Positions 42,163 through 51,301 are shown, counted from the stretch's first letter. The stretch: 64,000 nt of DNA from an uncultured Eubacteriales bacterium (GCA_934436505.1 CAKSAP010000005.1:101867-165866); one strand, 5' to 3'. Notes: a model not told the origin generated them from the letters alone. Translations and numbers: made by a program.

Positions 42163-43314
42163 TTATTGCCTTACTCTGCTTTTTTGTCTTGCTTCCTTAT
42201 CCTGCATAATCACAAGCTTGGTGCACTCCTCAATTACCGTAAATATACCGACAAAGGTTGTGCGGAAAAGCTCCTTTGCAGGCTCGTCAATCGAGCTCCA
42301 AGTATCTATTGCACCCTTGAGCGAGGAAATAAGATTTTTTGAGAAATTGGTAATATTGACCTGACCCATTCCTGCAATAACGGCAGAAAGCACAGCTTCA
42401 AAATTATTGGTTTTCTCCTCGTCCATATTATAAAGCATTTTTTTCAGAACAAGGTCCGTAACTCTTGCAACAAAGGTTAAATCATCCCTTGTCAACAGCT
42501 GTGTACCTTTAATTTTCCATGTCGCCAAATCGTGCTGAAGCATACCAAAAAGCCTTGTGCTCTTAACGGGAATGTAATCGTCGTCGTGAACAAGCAGCAT
42601 TCCGACAAATGAGCAATCCGGAACAAAATGGCGGTATTTGTTTATTATTTCGTTATATGGCTTTGACTCTATGTAGTTATAGCTGTAAAAGCCCGGTCCG
42701 TCATTATTGTAAACTCTCTCAATTCTGTTACGCACGCTTTCATCACAATAAAGTGCACTGTGGAGTGCAACATGACCGCCTTTGGAATGTCCGCAGATTA
42801 TTATGTCGCCGTTGGGAAAATCCTTTGCAACCCTTTCAAGATAATCCACGCAAAGCTTGTGCGACGGAATACCCTTTTTCGTATAAATATCAATGTCCTC
42901 TTTCCAGCCGACCCATGTGTCGTCCGTGCCCCTGTAAACAACAACCTTTGTATCGTCGGGAAGAATAAAGGTCATAGCGGCAAACTGAACGGCAGGCTCT
43001 GTTCCGAAAACGCTCTCACAAGCGTACACCTTAACATCCTTATATCTTACAGTCTCGGCAAGAGCCATCATTTTCTGACTGATATAGTTATTCATTAAAA
43101 AGCCGGGAGAAATATGCTTGTAGCCGTTATAAGCAAAAACTTTCTTGCAAGCGTCGGAAAAGAGAACAGGCTTATCGTTAAAGCCCTTATAAAGCACCTT
43201 TTCAAAAGGCATATAGAAAATTTCGCACAGAAGCAAATTGTCCACATCGGTAAACGGAAGCTCGCTAAAAGTCTTGTCGCCGTATTTCTTGATAAAATCT
43301 TTAGAGGTTGCCAT
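42163..43314 (-). CDS. DUF2974 (Mbeg1-like) alpha/beta hydrolase
   Basis: 383 residues with a lipase-class fold. The nucleophile elbow is GHSKGGHVAL (about 165-174), preceded by VVYRGTDDTWVGWKEDI, typical of the Mbeg1-like family, and followed by VYNNDGPGFY (about 195). The rest is helical with no signal peptide, so the enzyme is cytosolic. Substrate unknown. The start ATG (43314) was preferred to a GTG three codons earlier because the GTG is only two bases from the AAAGG. The C-terminal 70 residues (about 305-375) are helical and not recognised. Confidence 0.85.
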   Translation of the reverse strand: MATSKDFIKKYGDKTFSELPFTDVDNLLLCEIFYMPFEKVLYKGFNDKPVLFSDACKKVFAYNGYKHISPGFLMNNYISQKMMALAETVRYKDVKVYACESVFGTEPAVQFAAMTFILPDDTKVVVYRGTDDTWVGWKEDIDIYTKKGIPSHKLCVDYLERVAKDFPNGDIIICGHSKGGHVALHSALYCDESVRNRIERVYNNDGPGFYSYNYIESKPYNEIINKYRHFVPDCSFVGMLLVHDDDYIPVKSTRLFGMLQHDLATWKIKGTQLLTRDDLTFVARVTDLVLKKMLYNMDEEKTNNFEAVLSAVIAGMGQVNITNFSKNLISSLKGAIDTWSSIDEPAKELFRTTFVGIFTVIEECTKLVIMQDKEARQKSRVRQ

Positions 43315-43403
43315 ATTATCCACTACCTTTCAAAAAAATTATTCTTGGTAACATTTTACCACTTAATGTAAAAAAGGTCAATTATTTTACAATTCACTTG
43401 TCG

Positions 43404-43432
43404 TTGAACAAATAAAAATTATATGATAGAAT
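43404..43432 (+). promoter_or_regulatory. Predicted sigma-A promoter of the NUDIX gene
   Basis: -35 TTGAAC (43404-43409), 17-base spacer, -10 TAGAAT (43427-43432), 30 bases before the start codon. Confidence 0.65.
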
Positions 43433-43462
43433 TATAAAAGAATTAAAAGTGAGGTTTGGTAT

Positions 43463-44086
43463 ATGGAACAGAACAAAATATGGCTTGATTGGGCTGTCGA
43501 GCTGCAAAGTCTTGCGCAGGCAGGTCTCACCTACGGAAAAGATGTTTACGACAAAGAGCGTTATGAAAGAATAAGAGAAATTTCGGCTGAAATATTGTCA
43601 CATATGTCGGAAATACCGCTTGAAAAGGTTAAGGACATTTTCTGCAACGAAACAGGCTATCAGACACCGAAAATCGACACAAGGGCAGCTATATTCAAAG
43701 AGAATAAAATACTTTTAGTGCGTGAAAACAACGGCGCATGGTCGCTCCCCGGCGGTTGGTGCGATATAAATGTTTCCGTAGGCGAAAACACCGTTAAGGA
43801 AGTCAAAGAGGAATCGGGTTTGGATGTTGAAGTTGAAAGGCTTATTGCGGTACAGGACCGTGCAAAGCACAACAAACCACTCTATGCCTACGGCGTATGC
43901 AAAATTTTTTCACTTTGCCGTGTTATCGGCGGAGAGTTCAAAGAAAACATTGAAACCACGGGCTTTGAATATTTTGCCGAGGACAACTTGCCGCTTCTCG
44001 CAGGCGAAAAGAGAAACGAAGAGCAAATTAAAATGTGCTTTGACTGTTACAGGCAGGCTGACAAGTGGAAAGTAATTTTTGAATAA
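43463..44086 (+). CDS. NUDIX hydrolase with helical N-terminal domain
   Basis: 207 residues. An N-terminal helical domain (about 1-65, WLDWAVELQSLAQAGLTYG) of the type found on ADP-ribose/CDP-choline-like hydrolases, followed by a NUDIX fold with WSLPGGWCDINVSVGE and the catalytic KEVKEESGL (about 113-121). The Glu normally eight residues before the K/R position is Val, while the catalytic EE pair is kept, so activity is still likely. Substrate unknown. Monocistronic, with AGTGAGGT ribosome site and a terminator shared with the convergent HAD gene. Confidence 0.87.
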   Translation: MEQNKIWLDWAVELQSLAQAGLTYGKDVYDKERYERIREISAEILSHMSEIPLEKVKDIFCNETGYQTPKIDTRAAIFKENKILLVRENNGAWSLPGGWCDINVSVGENTVKEVKEESGLDVEVERLIAVQDRAKHNKPLYAYGVCKIFSLCRVIGGEFKENIETTGFEYFAEDNLPLLAGEKRNEEQIKMCFDCYRQADKWKVIFE

Positions 44087-44097
44087 TAAAAGTCATA

Positions 44098-44133
44098 AAA
44101 AACGCTTTGTACCGTGTGATACAAAGCGTTTTT
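44098..44133. terminator. Bidirectional terminator between NUDIX and HAD genes
   Basis: Stem AAAAACGCTTTGTA / TACAAAGCGTTTTT with an eight-base loop between convergent genes. Confidence 0.87.
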
Positions 44134-44135
44134 GT

Positions 44136-44939
44136 TTATAAAGCAAACTTTTCTATTGCCTTGCCGACGCCGTTATTTTCGTTTGAATCGGTTATATAAT
44201 CGGCTGTTTCAAGCACGGGACGCTGTGCGTTTTTCATTGCAACGCCAATACCTGCACTTTTCACAAGCGCAACGTCGTTATATCCGTCTCCGCAAGCCAT
44301 AATTTCATATTTATCAAGCTTGAGATATTTCCCGAGCTCACGCAAAGCAACGCCCTTATCCATATTTTTAGGCGTAATTTCCAAAAAGAACGGCTCTGAA
44401 CGGAAAACAGTTACATCCTTTAGCCTTTCGCTCATTTCCTTTTCAGCTTTTTCGAGAGCTTCAGGCTCGCCCGTAATCAAAAATTTCGGAACGGGATATT
44501 TAATTTCTTCAAGCAAATTATCCGTTCTTTTAACCTCAAGCTTATTTATACTCACTTCAAGCTCAAAGTATTTGTCATTTGCTTTTTGTGTAACTGCAAT
44601 ATCGTCCTTATAGGTGGTTAGCGGAACACCGAGGCTGTCGGCAATATCGATTATTTCCTTGACCTGCTCGACCTCAATATTCTTCTGATACACAACCTTA
44701 CCCGTACTCAAATCGGTTATTCTTGACCCGTTATAGGAAATTATATATCCTCCCCTGTTGCACAAATCAAGCTCGTTTATATATCTTTCTATGCCCTTAT
44801 TCGGTCTGCCCGAAGCAATGGCGAAAATTCCGCCTTTTTCAATAAATCTGTCTATTGCATTCTTCGTTTGCGGCAAAAGCTCTTTTTTAGAATTTACAAG
44901 AGTGCCGTCAATATCGCTTACAACAAGCTTTATACTCAT
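44136..44939 (-). CDS. Cof-type HAD phosphatase
   Basis: 267-residue HAD hydrolase with a C2 cap. Motif I VSDIDGTLVNSKK (about 7-19), motif II IASGRPN (about 41), motif III Lys and motif IV MACGDGYNDVALVKSAG (about 213-229), followed by GVAMKNA. These define the Cof subfamily, which dephosphorylates sugar phosphates, pyridoxal phosphate or flavin. Substrate is not readable. Ribosome site GGTGATTTT. Confidence 0.92.
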   Translation of the reverse strand: MSIKLVVSDIDGTLVNSKKELLPQTKNAIDRFIEKGGIFAIASGRPNKGIERYINELDLCNRGGYIISYNGSRITDLSTGKVVYQKNIEVEQVKEIIDIADSLGVPLTTYKDDIAVTQKANDKYFELEVSINKLEVKRTDNLLEEIKYPVPKFLITGEPEALEKAEKEMSERLKDVTVFRSEPFFLEITPKNMDKGVALRELGKYLKLDKYEIMACGDGYNDVALVKSAGIGVAMKNAQRPVLETADYITDSNENNGVGKAIEKFAL

Positions 44940-44955
44940 AAAATCACCGTAGAAT

Positions 44956-44983
44956 ATTTTATCATTTACCGTATTTTTTTCAA
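44956..44983 (-). promoter_or_regulatory. Predicted sigma-A promoter of the Cof-type HAD gene
   Basis: Minus strand: -35 TTGAAA (44978-44983), 16-base spacer, -10 TAAAAT (44956-44961), 17 bases before the start codon. Confidence 0.6.
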
Positions 44984-45043
44984 TTCGACATTAGCACGAT
45001 ATTTTTGAATAAATCAACATTTTTTTATTACCTTTGACAAAAT

Positions 45044-45499
45044 TTAACGCTTTCTCTCGTATTCAAGCAGCTCGTCTAATTTTCTGTGGAGGTTTTCAAG
45101 TATAATTTCACATTTCAAATTGACCTTGAAATCGTTTTCCGCCCGTTCTCTGTCCTTTTGTTCCTGCCGTTTTTGGCTCATCATTATAAGCGGAGCTTGT
45201 ACCGCCGCAATGCAGGATAAAACAAGATTAAGCATTATAAACGGATACGGGTCAAACGGATTTTTCAAGAAATAAACATTTATCAAAATCCATATAATCA
45301 AGAAAAGCGTAAAGGCTATTATAAAAAACCAACTGCCTGCGAACTCTGCCAATTTATCCGAAGCCCTTTGACCGAAAGTGATTTTCCTATCATCCGAAAC
45401 AGATATTTTGTTTTCAAGCAAAAGCTCCGTAAGCTCGTCGTCCGACATATCTTCACGTACATCCTTGAGAATTTTTCCCAAAAGCTGATAATGAGTCAT
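45044..45499 (-). CDS. DUF1003 membrane protein
   Basis: 151 residues: N-terminal cytosolic part, then FGQRASDKLAEFAGSWFFIIAF, two transmembrane helices (about 55-75 and 88-106) joined by a short loop with PFDPYPFIMLN, and a charged helical tail (QKRQEQKDRERAENDFKVNL) ending with a C-terminal helix. This is the DUF1003 signature. Function is unknown; homologues are usually single genes. Ribosome site GGGGGAGAG. Gap between the gene and the permease contains a terminator only. Confidence 0.9.
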   Translation of the reverse strand: MTHYQLLGKILKDVREDMSDDELTELLLENKISVSDDRKITFGQRASDKLAEFAGSWFFIIAFTLFLIIWILINVYFLKNPFDPYPFIMLNLVLSCIAAVQAPLIMMSQKRQEQKDRERAENDFKVNLKCEIILENLHRKLDELLEYERKR

Positions 45500-45552
45500 T
45501 TCTCTCCCCCGTTCATTTATTATTTATTATAAATTAAACTGAGAGAAATATA

Positions 45553-45583
45553 CAAAAAAGGCATCAGCCGAAGCCAATGCCTT
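45553..45583 (-). terminator. Terminator of the ABC transporter operon
   Basis: Stem AAGGCATTGGCT / AGCCGATGCCTT-like with GC-rich loop, followed by TTTTTTGTA in minus-strand RNA. Confidence 0.85.
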
Positions 45584-45599
45584 AAATGTAATTATTAAG

Positions 45600-46583
45600 T
45601 TATCTTTCCTCACGGAAGTAAGAAAGTCCGAGACTCTGAGGAGGCTGATTTTCTTTCTTCTGACGAATACTGATAAGAATAAGAACGATAATCGTAACAA
45701 GATACGGAAGCATCTTAATAAGCTCCTTTGCCGCAGGAGAAAGTCCGGGAATATATACGCAAATGATATAAAGTCCGCCGAAAAGGAACGAGCTTAAAAT
45801 TGCCGATTTCGGTTTCCAAATAGCGAAGATAACGATTGCAACTGCGAGCCAGCCTCTGTCGCCGAAGCCGTTATTTGTCCAAGCGCCGCCTGTGTAGTCC
45901 ATTACGAAATAAAGACCGCCCAAGCCTGCTATTGCACCGCCGATGCAGGTTGCAAGATATTTGTACTTAATGACATCAATTCCGGCAGCGTCTGCGGTTG
46001 CGGGATTTTCGCCGACTGCTCTGAGGTTAAGACCTACCCTTGTTCTGTTGATTACAAAAGACGCAATCAAAGCAATTATAATTGCGAGATAAGCCAAGAA
46101 GCCGAAAGAAAGGAAGGTTTCGCCGAAAAGTCCGAGCTTGCTTGCAAACGGAAGCGATGCCTTATAGCAAAGACCTGTTTTGATAAGAGAAATCGAGCCC
46201 GTCTCTCCGAAAAGGCTCAAAAGAGAGCCGCCGAAGAAGTTACCGATACCTACGCCGAAGGTTGTCAACGCAAGGCCTGTAACGTTCTGATTTGCTCTTA
46301 AAGTAATTGTAAGGAAGCTGTAAATAAGAGCGAGTAAAGCCGAGCCGATAAGCGAAGAAAGCAACGGAATTATAACCAAAAGGAAGGTGTTGGGGTTATC
46401 CGTTGAATGTTCGTAGATATATCCGCCGATAATGCCCGAGATACCGCCGACATACATAATTCCTGGGATACCGAGGTTTAAGTTACCGCTTTTCTCTGTG
46501 ATAATTTCGCCGACCGAGCCATAAAGGAGAGGGATACTCTGAATAATCGTAGCACTTATAAAAGTTAAAATCGTAGTGATCAT
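45600..46583 (-). CDS. Nucleoside-type ABC transporter permease (second)
   Basis: 327-residue permease of the BPL/branched-chain-type family, about eight to nine transmembrane segments. Motifs: YGSVGEIITEKSGNLNLG near the N-terminus, the EAA-like coupling segment NLRAVGENPATADAAGIDV (about 180-198) and CIGGAIAGLGG (about 212). It resembles the YufQ/NupQ permease of Bacillus nucleoside importers. Its ATG overlaps the stop of the other permease by one base (TAATG). The last gene of the BMP-ATPase-permease-permease set. Confidence 0.92.
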   Translation of the reverse strand: MITTILTFISATIIQSIPLLYGSVGEIITEKSGNLNLGIPGIMYVGGISGIIGGYIYEHSTDNPNTFLLVIIPLLSSLIGSALLALIYSFLTITLRANQNVTGLALTTFGVGIGNFFGGSLLSLFGETGSISLIKTGLCYKASLPFASKLGLFGETFLSFGFLAYLAIIIALIASFVINRTRVGLNLRAVGENPATADAAGIDVIKYKYLATCIGGAIAGLGGLYFVMDYTGGAWTNNGFGDRGWLAVAIVIFAIWKPKSAILSSFLFGGLYIICVYIPGLSPAAKELIKMLPYLVTIIVLILISIRQKKENQPPQSLGLSYFREER

Positions 46584-47689
46584 TATTTAACCTCCTTATG
46601 CTTTGATCTAAAGTTAATCTTATAGTTAATGAAGAATTCACTGCCTATGATGAAGAAGATAATAATACCTGTCAAAATATCGGCAATGCTCTCATTCAAA
46701 CGGCAATACGTTGCAATTTCGCCTGCACCCTTTTGAAGGAAAACTATAAGGAACGAGGTAAGCACCATAATTGCAGGATTGAACTTTGCAAGCCATGAAA
46801 CCATAACTGCCGTAAAGCCCATACCGCCTGCCGTTTCCTTTGTGATTGTGTGGTTTGTGCCCGAAACGAGCAAGAAGCCTGCCAAGCCGCACATAGCACC
46901 CGAAAGCACCATAGTACGAATTATAACCTTTTTAACATTGATACCGATATATCTTGCGGTGTTTTCACTCTCGCCGACAACGGTAATTTCATATCCCTGC
47001 TTGCTGTATTTGAGGTAAACATACATAACAACGGTAAGCAATACAACGATAAGAATATTTATAAGATATTTTTGACCAAAGAGGTTTGGCAACCAGCCTG
47101 CCTGCGATTTCATATTGATAACGCCCATAACAGCCGAGCCGCTCGGTACCCAATACATAATGCAGAACGATACGAGCTGAATTGCAACATAGTTCATCAT
47201 GAGCGTAAAGAGCGTTTCGTTTGCATTCCACTTTGCTTTGAAAACAGCAGGTATAACGCCCCAAATAATGCCTGCCAAAATGCTTGTAACAAGCATAATA
47301 AGAATGAGCACTGCGTTGGGTAAAGCGTCCTTTATATAGAACATACAAGCTGCCGAAGCAAGACCGCCGACAAGCACCTGTCCCTCTGCGCCTAAGTTCC
47401 AAAACTTCATCTTAAACGCCGGTGTAACAGCAAGTGAAATGCACAAGAGCATTGCAAGGTTTTGGAAAAGCGATCTGACCTTTGTAAGCGAGCCGAAGTT
47501 ACCCGTTACCATTGCCTTAAAGACCTGAATAGGATTGTAATGTGTGAGAAGTACAATCACTACCGAGCAAACGAGCAATGAAATTACGATTGATAAAATA
47601 CGAATACCCCAAGCCTTACCCTCGGAAACGTTTCCTCTTTTGGTAATATGGATTAAAGGCTCGTGATTATGCTTTGTACCCTTACTCAT
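46583..47689 (-). CDS. Nucleoside-type ABC transporter permease (first)
   Basis: 368-residue permease similar to YufP/NupP. A long N-terminal hydrophilic stretch (about 1-25) precedes nine or so membrane spans; FWNLGAEGQVLVGGLASAACMF (part) and the coupling segment TVVGESENTARYIGINVKKV (about 220-239) are characteristic. Start MSKGTKHNHE, from an ATG with GGAGGT seven bases upstream, overlaps the ATPase stop as ATGAGTAA. Works with the second permease as a heterodimer. Confidence 0.92.
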   Translation of the reverse strand: MSKGTKHNHEPLIHITKRGNVSEGKAWGIRILSIVISLLVCSVVIVLLTHYNPIQVFKAMVTGNFGSLTKVRSLFQNLAMLLCISLAVTPAFKMKFWNLGAEGQVLVGGLASAACMFYIKDALPNAVLILIMLVTSILAGIIWGVIPAVFKAKWNANETLFTLMMNYVAIQLVSFCIMYWVPSGSAVMGVINMKSQAGWLPNLFGQKYLINILIVVLLTVVMYVYLKYSKQGYEITVVGESENTARYIGINVKKVIIRTMVLSGAMCGLAGFLLVSGTNHTITKETAGGMGFTAVMVSWLAKFNPAIMVLTSFLIVFLQKGAGEIATYCRLNESIADILTGIIIFFIIGSEFFINYKINFRSKHKEVK

Positions 47690-49217
47690 TCTCGGCACCT
47701 CCGTTCGTCTGTGTCATCAAATAACCGATTTCTTCCTTCTTTGCTGTTCTGCCGTCAACGATTCCCGTGATTTTACCGGAGCCGATAACAAGTATTCTAT
47801 CACAAAGCTCGATAAGAACGTCAAGATCCTCGCCGACAAAAACAACTGCAACACCGTGTTCCTTTTGCTGATTCAAAAGGTTGTATATTGTGTATGATGA
47901 GTTAATATCAAGTCCTCTTACGGGGTAAGCCGCCATCAAAACGGTGGGAGCAGCCGCAATTTCACGTCCGACAAGTACCTTTTGAACGTTACCGCCCGAA
48001 AGTCGTCTGACGGGAGTATTTGCGCTCGGAGTAACAACCTCAAGCTGATCGATAATCTCGTCGGCAAGGTTTTTCGGCTCCTTTCTCTGCAAGAAGAAGG
48101 ATTTGCCCTTGCTATAACTTCTCAAAAGCATATTATCGACAATATCCATATTGCCGACAAGTCCCATACCGAGTCTGTCCTCGGGAACGAAAGAGAGACG
48201 AACACCGAGAGAACGAATTTGAAGCGGAGTTTTATCACGGAGATTTTCCACCGTATCGGAATCGGGAACATTGTAAAGAATTTCGCCCTGCTCAACATTT
48301 TGAAGTCCTGCGATAGCCTCAAGCAATTCACGCTGACCCGAGCCTGCGATACCTGCAATACCGAGAATTTCGCCCGAACGAGCTGTAAACGAGACATCAT
48401 CAAGCACCTTTACGCCCTCACGGTTTACACAGTTCAAATGCTTAACGACAAGCCTGTCCTTCGGATTTTTCGGCTCGCTTCTGTTAATGTTAAGGCTGAT
48501 TTTCTTGCCTACCATCATTTCGGTAAGCTCGCTTTCATTAGTCTCGGCAGTAATTACAGTGCCGACATATTCGCCCTTTCTTAAAACAGAAACTCTGTCC
48601 GAAAGAGCCAAAACCTCATGGAGCTTATGTGTGATGATTATAATTGTTTTTCCGTCAGCTTTCATATTGCGAAGAACAGAAAAAAGCTTTGTTGTTTCCT
48701 GCGGAGTCAAAACGGCTGTCGGCTCGTCGAGGATAAGAATATCAGCACCTCTGTAAAGAACCTTTATAATTTCAACAGTCTGCTTTTCGGAAACCGACAT
48801 CTCATGAATTTTTTTGTTCGGGTCAATATCAAAGCCGTATTTTTCAGCGATTTCGGCAACTCTTTGCGTCGCCTTTTTGATATTGTAGCCGCCCTTTTCA
48901 TTGAGTCCGAGAACAATGTTTTCGGCTGCGGTAAATACATCTACAAGCTTAAAATGCTGATGTATCATACCGATTTTATAGTCGAATGCGTCCCTCGGAG
49001 AACTGATAACGGCTTCCTCTCCGTTTATGAAAATCTGACCCTCGTCGGGATAATAAATACCCGAGATCATATTCATAAGCGTGGTTTTACCGCTTCCGTT
49101 CTCGCCGAGCAACGAAAGAATTTCGCCCTTATACGCACACAAATTAACATTGTTGTTTGCGACAACAGAGCCAAATCTTTTAGTGATGCCTTTTAATTCC
49201 AAAGCAACTTTACTCAT
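47682..49217 (-). CDS. Nucleoside-type ABC transporter ATP-binding protein
   Basis: 511-residue double ABC ATPase (YufO/NupO/RbsA-like). First half is canonical: Walker A GENGSGKTT (about 38-46), signature MSVSEKQTVEII, Walker B LILDEPTAV. In the second half the Walker A reads GIAGSGQRE, lacking the Lys, and the signature RRLSGGNVQK is kept; the asymmetry is normal in this family, where only one site hydrolyses ATP. Ribosome site GAAAGGAAAG. Two hairpins separate it from the upstream BMP gene. Confidence 0.94.
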   Translation of the reverse strand: MSKVALELKGITKRFGSVVANNNVNLCAYKGEILSLLGENGSGKTTLMNMISGIYYPDEGQIFINGEEAVISSPRDAFDYKIGMIHQHFKLVDVFTAAENIVLGLNEKGGYNIKKATQRVAEIAEKYGFDIDPNKKIHEMSVSEKQTVEIIKVLYRGADILILDEPTAVLTPQETTKLFSVLRNMKADGKTIIIITHKLHEVLALSDRVSVLRKGEYVGTVITAETNESELTEMMVGKKISLNINRSEPKNPKDRLVVKHLNCVNREGVKVLDDVSFTARSGEILGIAGIAGSGQRELLEAIAGLQNVEQGEILYNVPDSDTVENLRDKTPLQIRSLGVRLSFVPEDRLGMGLVGNMDIVDNMLLRSYSKGKSFFLQRKEPKNLADEIIDQLEVVTPSANTPVRRLSGGNVQKVLVGREIAAAPTVLMAAYPVRGLDINSSYTIYNLLNQQKEHGVAVVFVGEDLDVLIELCDRILVIGSGKITGIVDGRTAKKEEIGYLMTQTNGGAENE

Positions 49218-49284
49218 TGATTCTTTCCTTTCTTCCCTGCGTTGTTTATGACAGTTGTCAATTACGCTAAACTTAATCTTGAAA

Positions 49285-49310
49285 ACAAAAAAGCCGTACT
49301 ATATGCGGCT
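49285..49310 (-). terminator. Second hairpin between the BMP gene and ABC genes
   Basis: AGCCG / CGGCT with a nine-base loop, followed by TTTTTTG on the minus strand. With the hairpin at 49350-49386 it should make downstream transport genes less expressed than the binding protein. Confidence 0.7.
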
Positions 49311-49349
49311 GTACTCTTTTCAAAACTAACTATAATATTTTAATAAATA

Positions 49350-49386
49350 AACAACAAATTCGGGCGGAGCGTAAACTCCGCCCGAA
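49350..49386 (-). terminator. Strong hairpin after the BMP lipoprotein gene
   Basis: Perfect 11-bp stem TTCGGGCGGAG / CTCCGCCCGAA with loop TTTACG, then TTTGTTGTTT in minus-strand RNA. Confidence 0.85.
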
Positions 49387-49392
49387 AATAAA

Positions 49393-50601
49393 TTATTTAA
49401 TTGATGCAGTATCTTCGGTAATGCCGTCGATAACAAGATCAAAGTAAGGAGCTGAACGGAACTTAGACTCCTGGAATACGCCGTTTGCAACAACCTCTGT
49501 ATCCGGTGTAAACTTGTCGTCCGAGTCAACGTCAGCCATGTAGCTTGTAAGAGTTTCGCCCTTAACTGTGAACTTAGAAGTATCAAATACATTCAAAGTG
49601 CCAGCTTCGAACTGAGCCTTAACCTCATCAAGCTTAGCCTGTGTGCCTTCAGCAGCAACAGCGGTGTTGAGCTCTGTGAGCTGAACCATACCGTCCTTGA
49701 TAGAACCTGTGTAGTCGGTGGGAATAGCAGTGCCGTTAACAGCTGCTTCGTACATCATCTTGAAGTAGGGAGCCCAATAAATCTTTGAAGAAATAAGAGC
49801 TGTGTTCGGTCCCATTGAAATTGTGTTTACGTTGTAAGCAACGTTCGGAACGCCCTTCTCTTCGCAAGCCTTCGGAGCACCCTCAGAGTCAGCGTGCTGA
49901 GAAATAAGAACACAACCGTCGTTGATAAGCTTGAGAGCAGCTTCACGCTCAAGAGCGATATCAAACCAAGAGTTTGTGTATGTAACCTTCATTGTTGCAC
50001 TCGGGCAAACTGAACGAGCACCGAGATAGAATGAAGTATAACCTGATTTAACCTCTGCGTACGGGAAAGCACCAACATAGCCGATAACAGCCTTGTCAGC
50101 TGTGATTTTGCCTGAAGCGATCATTTCGTTGAGCTTCATACCTGCAGCAACGCCTGCAAGATAACGGCCTTCGTAAATGCTTGCGAAAGCATTGTGGAAG
50201 TTGTCAAGCTTTTCTGTATGAGCCATTGTACCTGTTGCATGATAGAACTGTACGTTTGTGAATTCCTTAGCAGCCTGAAGAACATAAGTCTCATGACCGA
50301 AGGAGTCAGCAAAGATTGCAGTACAGCCAGCCTCAACAAGCTCAGAAGCTGCGGTGTAGCAAGCATCGTTTTCGGGGATGTTTGTCTTTATAAGAACCTG
50401 ATCGTCTGTAAGACCGAGCTCTTTCTGAACATCCTTGAGAGCGTTGATGAAGTTTGCGTCGTAAGTCGAGTTTTCATCATGGAGACAGATAAGACCGATT
50501 TTAACAGCCTTTTTGTCGTCTTTGGTACCGCCGCAAGCAGCAAATGAGAAAATCATTGCAACAACGAGAGCAAGTGCCAAAATTTTGATAAACTTTTTCA
50601 T
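49393..50601 (-). CDS. BMP-family lipoprotein, nucleoside-binding
   Basis: 402-residue periplasmic-type substrate-binding lipoprotein. Signal with lipobox FAAC (cysteine near residue 23), then KIGLICLHDENSTYDANFINAL (part), IFADSFGHETYVLQAA, GYVGAFPYAEVKSGYTSFYLGARSV and the family's late VNGTAIPTDYTGSIKDGMVQL. BMP/PnrA homologues bind purine nucleosides. Located between xpt and the ABC genes, which supports purine nucleoside uptake. Ribosome site GGAGGTCA. Separated from the ATPase by two hairpins. Confidence 0.92.
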   Translation of the reverse strand: MKKFIKILALALVVAMIFSFAACGGTKDDKKAVKIGLICLHDENSTYDANFINALKDVQKELGLTDDQVLIKTNIPENDACYTAASELVEAGCTAIFADSFGHETYVLQAAKEFTNVQFYHATGTMAHTEKLDNFHNAFASIYEGRYLAGVAAGMKLNEMIASGKITADKAVIGYVGAFPYAEVKSGYTSFYLGARSVCPSATMKVTYTNSWFDIALEREAALKLINDGCVLISQHADSEGAPKACEEKGVPNVAYNVNTISMGPNTALISSKIYWAPYFKMMYEAAVNGTAIPTDYTGSIKDGMVQLTELNTAVAAEGTQAKLDEVKAQFEAGTLNVFDTSKFTVKGETLTSYMADVDSDDKFTPDTEVVANGVFQESKFRSAPYFDLVIDGITEDTASIK

Positions 50602-50651
50602 TTTTTGACCTCCAAAAAATATTTTAACGGGCCTCCCCGTTTATTAACAAA

Positions 50652-51233
50652 TCAATGTCTGAAAACGATTTCCCCTGTTTCGTCGTTCATTGACTCAACG
50701 ATAGCGAGCGATTCGACACGCACGCCCTGTTTTCTGAGGTTTTCCCCTCCGGGCTGAAAGCCCTTTTCAATTACAATTCCCGCACCGACAACCGTTGCGC
50801 CTGCCTGATTGATTATCTTGATAAGACCCTCAAGAGCCTTACCGTTGGCAAGAAAGTCGTCGATTATAAGAATTCTGTCCTCCGGCTTAATGTAGCTTTT
50901 GGAAACTACTATTTCATATTCTCTGCCGTGAGTAAAAGAAACAACCTTGCTTGAATAAACATCGTCGGAAAGGTTGTTTGTTTTATTTTTCTTTGCAAAA
51001 ACAACGGGTACATTATTAAAAGACTGCGCAGTTACACACGCTATACCAATGCCCGAAGCCTCTATGGTAAGTATTTTAGTAACATCGCAATCTTTGTACA
51101 ATCTTGCAAATTCTGCACCTATTTCAGAGTAAAGTTCAATATCAATCTGATGATTAAGGAAGCTGTCAACCTTAAGGACATTGCCTTTTTTAACAACGCC
51201 GTCTTTAATAATTCTCTGCTCAAGTAATTCCAT
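50652..51233 (-). CDS. xpt: Xanthine phosphoribosyltransferase
   Basis: Converts xanthine and PRPP to XMP. 193 residues with LLEQRIIKDGVV, SFLNHQIDIELYSEIG, GIGIACVTAQSFNNVPVVFAKK (in part), the PRPP-binding ILIIDDFLANGKALEG (about 125-140) and IEKGFQPGGENLR (about 160-172). Start MELLEQRI after CAGGGA. It is the first gene of a purine salvage operon with the BMP lipoprotein and ABC genes. No purine riboswitch is recognisable in its leader, unlike the Bacillus gene. Confidence 0.94.
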   Translation of the reverse strand: MELLEQRIIKDGVVKKGNVLKVDSFLNHQIDIELYSEIGAEFARLYKDCDVTKILTIEASGIGIACVTAQSFNNVPVVFAKKNKTNNLSDDVYSSKVVSFTHGREYEIVVSKSYIKPEDRILIIDDFLANGKALEGLIKIINQAGATVVGAGIVIEKGFQPGGENLRKQGVRVESLAIVESMNDETGEIVFRH

Positions 51234-51272
51234 TTTTCCCTGCTCCCAAAGCTTCAAAAATAATATATTAGT

Positions 51273-51301
51273 ATATTACTATATTCGACATAATTTTGCA
51301 A
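51273..51301 (-). promoter_or_regulatory. Predicted sigma-A promoter of xpt
   Basis: Minus strand: -35 TTGCAA (51296-51301), 17-base spacer, -10 TAATAT (51273-51278), 39 bases before the start codon. Confidence 0.6.

Noticed and set aside
39156..45002. 12-base string ATATCGTGCTAA before both the ptsH and Cof-type promoters (39156-39167 and 44991-45002)
   Set aside because: Many 12-base matches are expected by chance in 64 kb, and there is no third copy or symmetry to support an operator.
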